This document shows positions 40,331 to 47,979 of a stretch of 64,000 nt of DNA, piece after piece. Source of the stretch: Acidobacteriota bacterium (GTDB lineage Bacteria > Acidobacteriota > Vicinamibacteria > Vicinamibacterales > SCN-69-37); assembly GCA_020853395.1 (NCBI GenBank), contig JADYYY010000011.1, positions 62,001 to 126,000 on the forward strand, given 5' to 3'. The notes beneath the pieces were generated by a model that saw only the letters and a program-made list of their open reading frames with translations, had not been told where the DNA came from and did not search any database. Made by a program: the position numbers and the translations under genes. Position 1 is the first letter of the stretch. Each line of letters opens with the position of its first letter.

Positions 40331-40858
40331 GTGAGCCCACAGTCCTGGATCAACACCGCGCTTCGCTCCGTGATTTGGCTGGGAGCCGCCGCGGGCTGGG
40401 CGTATCTCCAGAAGCCCGACGGGGCGACTGTCGTCACGGTGCGCACGGATGCCATCGGTTGGCTGGGCGGAGGCATCGTCCTCGCCGGCTTGGTTCTCCA
40501 TTTCTGGGGTAGCGCGGCGCTCGCGCGGGGCGAACGTCGCGGAGCGAGCAGGCCCGTCACGGATGGGCCATTTCGGTACATCAGGCATCCGATCTACCTG
40601 GCAGGCATCGTGCTGTTGCTGGGCGTGGGCTTGCTCTGTGCCCCGTTGCGTGCCGTGGACGTGGGCGTGCCGCTGCTCCTGCTCGCCTACTTTCACGTCG
40701 CCGTGGTTCGAGTCGAGGAACCTGAGCTGCGGCGGCGCTTCGGCTCGACGTATGAAGAGTACTGCGAGCGGGTCCCGAGGTGGCTTCCCGTTCCGACGTC
40801 GGGCGCACGCGCCGCCGAACAGCGTGACTCAGCGACCGACGCTGCACGCCGCCGCTGA
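40331..40858 (+). CDS. isoprenylcysteine carboxyl methyltransferase-family membrane protein
   Basis: This 175-residue protein has four to five hydrophobic segments and the SAM-binding pattern of the ICMT/PEMT family: GPFRYIRHPIYLAGIVLLL followed by EEPELRRRFGSTYEEY and C-x-R-V-P-R-W. Bacterial members methylate phospholipids or unknown membrane substrates. The GTG start is chosen because the preceding TTG-initiated extension has no hydrophobic or conserved features. It follows the attC-like site, but no second attC is seen after it, so it is not clearly a cassette. Confidence 0.82.
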   Translation: MSPQSWINTALRSVIWLGAAAGWAYLQKPDGATVVTVRTDAIGWLGGGIVLAGLVLHFWGSAALARGERRGASRPVTDGPFRYIRHPIYLAGIVLLLGVGLLCAPLRAVDVGVPLLLLAYFHVAVVRVEEPELRRRFGSTYEEYCERVPRWLPVPTSGARAAEQRDSATDAARRR

Positions 40859-41156
40859 TCTCGTCGCGCCCGCTCGTCCACGCAGCGCGGTTTGCGCAAG
40901 CGACCTGGCGCGACGCTCTCGAACGTGTCCGCGAGATCGTCACGCAGGACGCGGCGCACCGCTTCGCGAGTACCGGAACGCGCCGCCGCTGGGTTGGGTG
41001 AGCGACACCATGCGAAGACCGTCGTGAGCCGAAAGTCGCTTCGACCGATCGAAGCTCGCGGAGGGAGCCGGTGATCGTCGGCGACGCGCGCTGCGATCGA
41101 CTGCCGGCGTTCGCAACGCTCGACCGCCTGACGTTCGCGCTGTCCGGATCTCGGCT
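40859..41156. other. gap of about 300 bases, possible coding relic
   Basis: No complete gene is seen. One stop-free top-strand stretch ending at a TGA near 41001 reads protein-like, HAARFAQATWRDALERVREI and then VTQDAAHRFAST, without a usable start. It could be the remnant of a gene C-terminus. The last part lies before the convergent ligase-like gene. Confidence 0.3.
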
Positions 41157-41849
41157 TCAGCCGCCGAAGCTGACGGCGTGCTTGCGGGGAATGCCGATCG
41201 ACCGCGGTTCGATCTGCAGCGTGGCCCGCGCCGGCTTCGGACGGCCGCTGAGGCTCCGCTCCACGAACGCCGTGCGGTCGGGCATCCCGGTGTACTGCGG
41301 ATTCCCGATCGTCACCCAGGTCGTCACGCGGCCGTCCGGCTCATAGCGGGCATCGGCCCACTTCCCGACGATGCCCTCCAGGTCGTGCCGGCAGGCGGCA
41401 CGATGGAAGTCCACGCCGTAGCCTCGGACGTGATCCACGTAGCGAATGGCGCTGCGCTGCAGCAGCGCAGCGAGCCGCGTCTTCCGTTCGGTCAGCGGAT
41501 ACGGGCGCCAGTCCTCGCCGTCGAGCCAGATCAAGTCGAACGCCGCGAAGCCTGGCGTGTCACGACCGAGCAGCAGCGCCTTCAAGTCGGTGCGGCCATC
41601 CGTTCCGAAGCAGGCGATCTCGCCGTCGAGGATGGCGTCGTCGACCGGCAGGCCGGCCACCGCCGCCGTGAGGTCCGGCCAACGGCGCAGGACGCGGCCC
41701 TCGCGCGAAACCAACTCGCACACGCCGTGCGCGACGTACGCGATGGCGCGAACGCCGTCGAGCTTCGGCTCGAACACCCAGCCGGGATGGTCGAACGGCT
41801 CGCGGGCAGCCGCAGGCCGCATCGGCAGGACCCGAGGGAGTTGGCGCAT
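41157..41849 (-). CDS. reduced ATP-dependent DNA ligase-like protein (adenylation domain only)
   Basis: The 230-residue protein is the nucleotidyltransferase core of an ATP-dependent ligase without the OB-fold domain. Motif I is EPKLDGVRAI with the AMP-accepting lysine K29, motif III is FAAFDLIWLDG, and motif IV is DLEGIVGKWAD. Motif V, normally W-x-K-I/L, reads TWVTIGNP with threonine at 180 in place of the lysine that contacts the phosphate. It resembles stand-alone LigC/D-like proteins of soil bacteria. Loss of motif V lysine suggests weak or altered activity. Confidence 0.82.
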   Translation of the reverse strand: MRQLPRVLPMRPAAAREPFDHPGWVFEPKLDGVRAIAYVAHGVCELVSREGRVLRRWPDLTAAVAGLPVDDAILDGEIACFGTDGRTDLKALLLGRDTPGFAAFDLIWLDGEDWRPYPLTERKTRLAALLQRSAIRYVDHVRGYGVDFHRAACRHDLEGIVGKWADARYEPDGRVTTWVTIGNPQYTGMPDRTAFVERSLSGRPKPARATLQIEPRSIGIPRKHAVSFGG

Positions 41850-42020
41850 CCCACCCAGTCTACCTATCTACCTCCCCCCCCGGCCGGACCGATCTACCAA
41901 TCCGCCAGCCAGGCGCCGGCGGCCGCCAGCGCAACCGCGCCGCGCCGGCCGTCGACCTATCCGGCCATCAGCACGTCGAGCAGGCCGGGCGGCAGCGGTC
42001 GCGGGCGGCGAATCCCCGCG

Positions 42021-43475
42021 CTATTCGGGCGGTGGCGCCGCCGCGGCGTCGCCGCGGCGCGTGTCGGCACGCCGGGACGCCGTTTTCTGGCTCGCCGGCG
42101 CCGGCGTGATGTTCTGGTTCACGCGAAACAGGTTGTGCGGGTCGTACACGGCTTTCACGGCGGCCAGCCGGACGTAGTTCTCGCCGAAGGTCGCCTCGAG
42201 CCGATCCGCCGACTCGTCGTCCATCATGAAGTTGACGTACCCGCCGCCCCGGTTGAACGGGTGGACGGCCTTCCAGTACTCGCGCCCCCAGGTCCGCAGG
42301 CGGTCAGCCTTTCCGGGATCGGCGTCGATCCCGGCGATCACCATCGACCACGTCGCCTGCCGCTCGTGCCACGCCGTCGCGTCCTTCGCGACGCGACGCA
42401 CGGCGCCGTCGATCGGGTAGAGGTGCATCAGCGAGAAGTCGCTCGGCGCGCGAGCGGCCTGCGCGATGTGCACGTCGATCGCCTCGTCGGGCAGCGACGC
42501 GACGAAGTCGCCTTTCCAGTACCACTGCAGCCCTTTCGGGAAGAAGCCGTCGAAGAGCGACTGCATCGCCGGGAACGGCGTCGGGCCCATCCAGTTGAAC
42601 AGCGGCGCCGGCACGCTGTCGAGCAACGGCTCCATCGCCCGCGCGCCGGCCGCCGGCGTGCCGTTGAACGCGCCGATGACCGCGCAGGCCCGCTTGCCCC
42701 AGTGGGGCTTGGGAAACGGATCGGTCGGCGGCACGGTCTTCAAGCCGATGAACACGCCCAGCTCCTCGGGCGCTCCAGGCAGGAACTCGCGATAGGCTCG
42801 CATCACGGCGCGTGCATCGGCGGCGTCCCAGAAGATCGGACCGCCGTACACGGTGCTCACCGGATGGGCCTGGAACAGAAAGCTCGTGACGACGCCGAAG
42901 TTGCCGCCGCCGCCGCGAAGCGCCCAGAACAGGTCCGGGTGCTGCGTGGCGCTGGCCGTGACGAACGAGCCGTCGGCGAGCACGACGTCCGCTTCGAGCA
43001 GGTTGTCGATCGTCAGGCCGTGCTTCCGCGTGAGGTAGCCGGTGCCGCCGCCGAGCGTGAGGCCGGCCACGCCGGTGCTCGAGACGATGCCGAACGGCAC
43101 GGCGAGGCCGAAGGCGTGCGTCGCATGATCCACCTCGCCCGACGTGCAGCCGGCGTCGACCCGCACGGTCCGGCTCTGCGGATCGACGCGGACGCCTTTC
43201 AGCATCGACAGATCGATCACGAGGCCGCCGTCGCACGTGCCGAATCCCGGGCCGTTGTGCCCTCCGCCCCGGATGGCGAGCAGCAGCCCCTCCTCGCGCG
43301 CGAGGTTCACCGACGCGATGACGTCGGCGACGTTCGCGGCCCTCGCGATGAGCGCCGGGCGCCGATCGATCATGGCGTTGTACACGGCGCGCGCGCCGTC
43401 GTAGTCCGGATCGGCCGGGCGAATCAGTCTTCCACGCAGACTCTTCTCGAATGCCGCGATGGCGTCGTCACGCAT
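42021..43475 (-). CDS. FAD-linked oxidase (berberine-bridge-enzyme-like)
   Basis: The 484-residue protein has the PCMH-type FAD domain: AIRGGGHNGPGFGTCDGG holds the histidine that covalently binds the flavin, and FGIVSSTGVAGLTLGGGTGY is the second flavin loop. That loop has no cysteine, so a single covalent bond is expected and not the bicovalent link of some relatives. The C-terminal BBE motif reads YVNFMMDDESADRLEATFGE followed by KAVYDPHNLFRVNQNI. The family oxidises sugars, alcohols or alkaloid-like compounds with O2. No signal peptide. The last 20 residues are low complexity. Confidence 0.93.
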   Translation of the reverse strand: MRDDAIAAFEKSLRGRLIRPADPDYDGARAVYNAMIDRRPALIARAANVADVIASVNLAREEGLLLAIRGGGHNGPGFGTCDGGLVIDLSMLKGVRVDPQSRTVRVDAGCTSGEVDHATHAFGLAVPFGIVSSTGVAGLTLGGGTGYLTRKHGLTIDNLLEADVVLADGSFVTASATQHPDLFWALRGGGGNFGVVTSFLFQAHPVSTVYGGPIFWDAADARAVMRAYREFLPGAPEELGVFIGLKTVPPTDPFPKPHWGKRACAVIGAFNGTPAAGARAMEPLLDSVPAPLFNWMGPTPFPAMQSLFDGFFPKGLQWYWKGDFVASLPDEAIDVHIAQAARAPSDFSLMHLYPIDGAVRRVAKDATAWHERQATWSMVIAGIDADPGKADRLRTWGREYWKAVHPFNRGGGYVNFMMDDESADRLEATFGENYVRLAAVKAVYDPHNLFRVNQNITPAPASQKTASRRADTRRGDAAAAPPPE

Positions 43476-43553
43476 GGCAGGCCTCCTGAAGGAAGCGGAT
43501 CACATGAGCGACTGGGGGAGGCGAAATCCTAGCACGTCCGGGGCGCCGTGGAG

Positions 43554-44120
43554 CTAGGCCCGTCCGGAGACGGCCTCCTCGCGGTTCCGGACGAGATCCG
43601 ACAGCTCGCGGAACATGTCGGGGTTCACCGCGTGCGCGTGCGGCAGCACGTAGATCCGCGTCTCGTGGAGGTACTTCCGGACGAACGCCACGTCGTGCAC
43701 GAACCCGAGCGCGGTGAGGTTGCTGATGCGATCGGCCAGCTTGAGCACGCGGGCGCGCGGGCTGCCGCGCTCCATCACCCTCGTGAGGTACTCGGCCTTG
43801 GACTCCCGCACGCCGTCGGCCGTGCGGATCGTGACCTCCATGACGAGCGCGTAGACCTCGGGGCCGTCGGCATCGAGCCGCTCGATGTCTTCGCGCGTGA
43901 CCCCCGGCATGTTGGGTGCGTCCTCGAACAGGTCGTGGATGACGGCCGCCTTGAGCAGCACGGGGTCGAGGATCTTGTAGTCGAGCAGAATCGCCATCGT
44001 GCTGAGCTGATGGCGGAACATGTTGCTGCCGCCGCGGCGGCGTACGCCGATGAGGGCCATCGCCTTCACGATGTACGGCGCGAGCGTGAGCCGGCGCAGT
44101 GATTGTTCGATGTCGGGCAT
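43554..44120 (-). CDS. HD-domain protein resembling small alarmone hydrolases
   Basis: This 188-residue protein consists of one HD hydrolase domain. Metal and catalytic residues are laid out as in RelA/SpoT-type ppGpp hydrolases: H37 in RHQLSTMAILLDY, H62-D63 in AVIHDLFED, E66-D67, and D130 and N134 in LKLADRISNL. No synthetase or regulatory domains are present, so it resembles stand-alone alarmone hydrolases such as Mesh1. Nucleotide specificity is inferred. It is divergent from the GT22-like gene. Confidence 0.8.
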   Translation of the reverse strand: MPDIEQSLRRLTLAPYIVKAMALIGVRRRGGSNMFRHQLSTMAILLDYKILDPVLLKAAVIHDLFEDAPNMPGVTREDIERLDADGPEVYALVMEVTIRTADGVRESKAEYLTRVMERGSPRARVLKLADRISNLTALGFVHDVAFVRKYLHETRIYVLPHAHAVNPDMFRELSDLVRNREEAVSGRA

Positions 44121-44315
44121 GAGGGCGCGGGTGAGGAGATTCTATGGCGGGCGCGCGCTTCGGCGTGCAAGACGGCCCGCCGGGCGCTCGACGAACCGCG
44201 CGGGCGAGGAGCGCGCGTGGCTGTACCATCCCAGCGTGCACGACGAGCGCGCGCTCAGCGATAGCGGGTCATCCGGCCGCCTGGCGTGGCTGCCGATCTC
44301 GCCGAGGCGGGGCCG

Positions 44316-45776
44316 ATGATCGCGGTCCGGAAGCTGTGGGGGGCGATCGCATCGGCGCCCGTGCCGGGCGGAGACGGCAGACGGGCGCTCGTGGCCGTGC
44401 TCGCCGCCTGCCTCGCGATCCGGCTGGCGTTCGCGCTGTCGTGGCCAGGCATCCATCACGCCGACGAGATCTACCAGGCCGGCGAAGTCGCCAGCGAGGC
44501 GGTGCATGGCTACGGGATCGTGCCGTGGGAATTCCGCACCGCGTCGCGCACCGCCATCCTGCCGACCCTGCTTCGCCCGATCTACCGCCTGCCCGGATCC
44601 GCGACGACGCACCGGGTGCTGCAGGCCACGATGTTCTGCCTGCTGAGCTTGCTGCCGGTGTGGGTCGCGTTCGCGTGGACCCGCCGGCTCTTCGGCGTTC
44701 CCGCGGCGGTGCTGGCGGCCATGATGATGGGCACCTGGTTCGAGCTGGTGTACTTCGCGCCCAAGGCGACGGCAGACGCCGTGAGCAGCTACCCGCTCGT
44801 TGCGGCGCTCTACCTCGGGCGGCCGTCCGCGAGCCGGCGCGAGGTGTTCTGTGCCGGGATGGCCCTCGCGTTGGCGCTCGGGCTGCGCATCCAGATCGCG
44901 CCGGCCATCGGCGTTGCGACGGTCGCTCTCGCGCTCGCGGCGCGAGGACCACGGCGCCCTGCGTTCGGGCTCGGCCTCGTCGTGGGCGCCGCCATCGTCG
45001 GCGTCATCGAGTGGAGCTGGTGGGGCCGGCCGTTTCAGGGCCAGATCGGCTACCTGCTGATGGAGCTTCGGTACCGCGCGTCGGCGTTCTTCGCGCGCGA
45101 GCCCGTGACGTTCTTCGCGAAGGAGGCGGTGCTCAACTACGGCGGTGCGCTGCCCGTGATGGTCTGGTTGGTCTGGCGCGGCGCTCGCGTCGCGCCGGTG
45201 CTCCTGCTCGTGGCGATCGCGGTGCTCCTGCCGTTCCACGCCATCGGCCACAAGGAATACCGGTTCATGCTGCCGGCGGTGCCGTTGCTGGTGCTGCTCA
45301 TGGGGTTGGGCGCCGGCGGGTGGGTCGCGAATCGGGCCGGCGTCGCTCGCCGGCTTCCCGTGATCGTCGGCGGATGGCTGATCGCCATGCTCGCCTTCAG
45401 CCTCGGCGATCACTACCGGCCGTATGTCACCCGCGACGTGAATCACGTTTTGGCGTTCGAAGCGATCGGACGCGACCCGCACGCGTGCGGCGTGGCGCTC
45501 GTCGGCGTCCGCTGGTGGCACACGCCCGGAACGGCGGGGCTCGGCCGAGACGTCCCGATCTACGAGCTGACCCGCCCGGAGGACGAAGCGCGGCTGTTCG
45601 CGGCGGCGAACTACGTGTTGGCCGGCACCAAGCAGCCGGCGCCGCCGCCGCCGTTCGTCGAGTACCGTCGCTTCACGCGTCCCGTGCAGTCGCTCTACCG
45701 GCGCGACGGCCCGTGCACGCCGGACGATGCCTCGAAGGTCACGCGGCCGCCGGGTATTCCCGGGCTGGAACCGTAG
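44316..45776 (+). CDS. ALG9/GT22-like mannosyltransferase-type membrane protein
   Basis: This 486-residue polytopic protein carries the GT22 N-terminal loop motif with catalytic aspartate (GIHHADEIYQAGEVASEAVH) and the later HKEYRFMLPAVPLLVLL, both diagnostic of the ALG9/PIG-B family that uses dolichyl- or polyprenyl-phosphate-linked sugars. A bacterial member probably decorates surface glycans or lipids. The C-terminal 100 residues are extracytoplasmic and hydrophilic. It is followed by another large membrane protein 72 bases downstream. Confidence 0.85.
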   Translation: MIAVRKLWGAIASAPVPGGDGRRALVAVLAACLAIRLAFALSWPGIHHADEIYQAGEVASEAVHGYGIVPWEFRTASRTAILPTLLRPIYRLPGSATTHRVLQATMFCLLSLLPVWVAFAWTRRLFGVPAAVLAAMMMGTWFELVYFAPKATADAVSSYPLVAALYLGRPSASRREVFCAGMALALALGLRIQIAPAIGVATVALALAARGPRRPAFGLGLVVGAAIVGVIEWSWWGRPFQGQIGYLLMELRYRASAFFAREPVTFFAKEAVLNYGGALPVMVWLVWRGARVAPVLLLVAIAVLLPFHAIGHKEYRFMLPAVPLLVLLMGLGAGGWVANRAGVARRLPVIVGGWLIAMLAFSLGDHYRPYVTRDVNHVLAFEAIGRDPHACGVALVGVRWWHTPGTAGLGRDVPIYELTRPEDEARLFAAANYVLAGTKQPAPPPPFVEYRRFTRPVQSLYRRDGPCTPDDASKVTRPPGIPGLEP

Positions 45777-45834
45777 CGCGTCGATCGCACGTCTGCCGGA
45801 TGTCGCGACCGTCGCCCGAGACGCGCGCGAAGAC

Positions 45835-45840
45835 TACAAT
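45835..45840 (+). promoter_or_regulatory. TACAAT -10-like hexamer eight bases before the ATG at 45849
   Basis: TACAAT ends eight bases before the start codon, the same arrangement as at aguB, with no Shine-Dalgarno sequence between. This suggests a leaderless or almost leaderless transcript. Confidence 0.45.
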
Positions 45841-45848
45841 CCAGCGCG

Positions 45849-47978
45849 ATGGCTGATGCGACGACGAGCCGCCTTCGCCTGCCCGGTTGGGCACCGCGCG
45901 CGGCGCTGGCGATTGCGCTCCTGCTGGCCTGGGGCAACTTTCTCTTCACGTCGAAGTGGGCGTACATCGAAGGCTCGCTGCACGGCTGGCGGCGGCCATG
46001 GTACGCGGCGGCGCTCGTCGCCGCGACCATCCTCGCGATTCGGCAACGGGCGCGCGTGGGATCGCCGGTCGTGGGGCGCTGGCCGCTGCCTGGCGTCTTC
46101 GCGGTCGTTGGGTTCACCAGCCTGTGCGTGATGTTCTTCTCGCGGCTGCCGATCGCGTCCTGGGGGCTCGTCCCGTTCGCCGACGATTGGACGGTCTTGT
46201 TCCAGGAAGCCGTCATCGGCGTCGAGCTGATGCAGCGGGGCACGGCCGCGGGGTGGAACTGGTCGTTCCTCGGCGGATACCCCACCTCCGCGGATCTCGG
46301 GCAGAACTTCGGCGCGCACCTGTTCCTGCCCATGCAGATCGTCGGCGCTCGCGTGGCGTTCCATCTGCTGCAGGTGATCTGGCTGTTCAGCCTGCCGCTC
46401 TACGTCTGGTGGGACCTGTCGCGCGAGGATCGACGCCTCGCGCTGCTTGCATTCGGGATCGCGTGCGTCGCGGCCTCGGCCTACTCGGGGACGCTCCTGC
46501 AGAGCGGCGACGTCAACTCGATGGCCGGCGTCTTCTCGGCGGGGCTGGCGCTCGTCGGCAGCCGCGCGGCACGACTCGGCCGCCGCTGGGGCGGACCGGT
46601 GATGATCCTCGGCCTCGCCGGCGGGCTGTACTCGCACATCGGCTTCTTCGCGTACGCGTGCCTCTACCTCACGCTCGAGGCGATCTACTTCCGTGATCGC
46701 GCGGCGCTCCTCCGCCTCATCGCGGCCGCCGCCGCCGCGGCGACGGCCGCGCTGCCGCTGCACTGGGAGTCGCTGCGGTACCCACAGTACGTGAGCCTCA
46801 ACAACGTGGCGTTCGATCCGTGGGCGCCGATCGACTGGCCGGTCGTCTTCCGGCAGTTCTACTACAACGTCGAGATCCTTGCGCTGCCGCACCGGTGGCT
46901 CAACGACTACCGCAGCCTCGTGAACGTGTGGATGCTGCCCATCCTGATCGTCGCCTGCGGCTCGCCCCGCTCGCGGGCCGGGTTCTTCGCCTGGGCGACG
47001 CTGCTGACGCAAGGGGTGCTGCGGCTGAGCGCGGGCCAGTTCGGCGCGGGCTTCGATCGAATCATGCACATGTTCCCGTTGCTCGCCGCGCCGGCGCTCG
47101 CCGCCTTCCTGCTGAGGTCCGCGGGCTCTCGCGCGCTCGCGACCGCGCTCGCCGCGGTGATCGCGATCTACCCGCAGACGGTGTACCGGCCCATCCCGCA
47201 CGTCGACACGATCCGTGAGTTCGATCCGGCCTTGATCGATCGACTGGCGTCGCTCGACGGTCCGCTCGTGCTCGTCGAGGTCAGCCCGCATCGCGACATG
47301 GACAGCGATCCGGTGAGCATCTCGCCCAAGACGCCGTTCGTGTCGCACTTCGAGAGCATGCTGCCCGGGGTGGCGGGCCAGCGGTTCTACAGCCAGATGT
47401 ACGACGGCTGGATCTGGAGCATCTGGCGCGGGCAGGTCGTCGGCGCGGGGACCTACCAGGGGCGCGCCATCGACCGGACGCCGATCGAAGCATTCACCGC
47501 CGAGATGCGCCGCTGGGGTGTGAAGCACCTGCTCGTGTGGACGCCGCGCACGCGCGCGTACCTCGCGGCGAGCCCGCTCTTCGCCGAGCGGTGGCACAAC
47601 GACCGGTGGACCGACTTCGAGTTCCTCGAGCCCGATCTGCGGACCGTCGTCGTGCCGCACGGCACCGGCCGGCTCGTCGATCTCGATCTGCACGGCGCGA
47701 CGGTGGAGCTCAACGGCGTCCAGGCCGGCGACGAGGTCGTCGTCCGCACGAACTACTACCCGGCGTGGACCGCACGGGCCGGCACGGCGGCCGTCGCGCT
47801 CCACGAGCGTGGAGGCCAGCTCGCGTTCATCTCGCCGGGATCCGGCGACATCCGCGTGGCGCTCGTGTATCCACGCCGGCCCTGGCTGTCGGTGCTGGCC
47901 GTCGTGGGCTTGCTCTGCGGCGTGGCGGCGCTCTCGGTGTGGCCGTCCGCGCGGAAGGCGCTGCCTCGCGCAGCCTGA
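45849..47978 (+). CDS. large polytopic membrane protein (YfhO/GT-C-like)
   Basis: The 709-residue protein has about twelve hydrophobic segments followed by a soluble C-terminal domain of about 230 residues. The first big loop has FADDWTVLFQEAVIGVELMQ and WNWSFLGGYPTSADLGQNFG, a pattern of YfhO-like and GT-C membrane proteins that bind polyprenyl-phosphate sugars. The C-terminal part (RRWGVKHLLVWTPRTRAYL, VRTNYYPAWTARAG) matches the beta-sandwich of YfhO-type proteins. The stop lies one base from the stop of the convergent gene. Substrate unknown. Confidence 0.76.
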   Translation: MADATTSRLRLPGWAPRAALAIALLLAWGNFLFTSKWAYIEGSLHGWRRPWYAAALVAATILAIRQRARVGSPVVGRWPLPGVFAVVGFTSLCVMFFSRLPIASWGLVPFADDWTVLFQEAVIGVELMQRGTAAGWNWSFLGGYPTSADLGQNFGAHLFLPMQIVGARVAFHLLQVIWLFSLPLYVWWDLSREDRRLALLAFGIACVAASAYSGTLLQSGDVNSMAGVFSAGLALVGSRAARLGRRWGGPVMILGLAGGLYSHIGFFAYACLYLTLEAIYFRDRAALLRLIAAAAAAATAALPLHWESLRYPQYVSLNNVAFDPWAPIDWPVVFRQFYYNVEILALPHRWLNDYRSLVNVWMLPILIVACGSPRSRAGFFAWATLLTQGVLRLSAGQFGAGFDRIMHMFPLLAAPALAAFLLRSAGSRALATALAAVIAIYPQTVYRPIPHVDTIREFDPALIDRLASLDGPLVLVEVSPHRDMDSDPVSISPKTPFVSHFESMLPGVAGQRFYSQMYDGWIWSIWRGQVVGAGTYQGRAIDRTPIEAFTAEMRRWGVKHLLVWTPRTRAYLAASPLFAERWHNDRWTDFEFLEPDLRTVVVPHGTGRLVDLDLHGATVELNGVQAGDEVVVRTNYYPAWTARAGTAAVALHERGGQLAFISPGSGDIRVALVYPRRPWLSVLAVVGLLCGVAALSVWPSARKALPRAA

Positions 47979-47979
47979 G

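Noticed and set aside
40331-40858. ICMT-like gene as a second integron cassette
   Set aside because: No inverse core or attC-like fold follows its stop codon, so the claim is limited to the mazEF-like pair.
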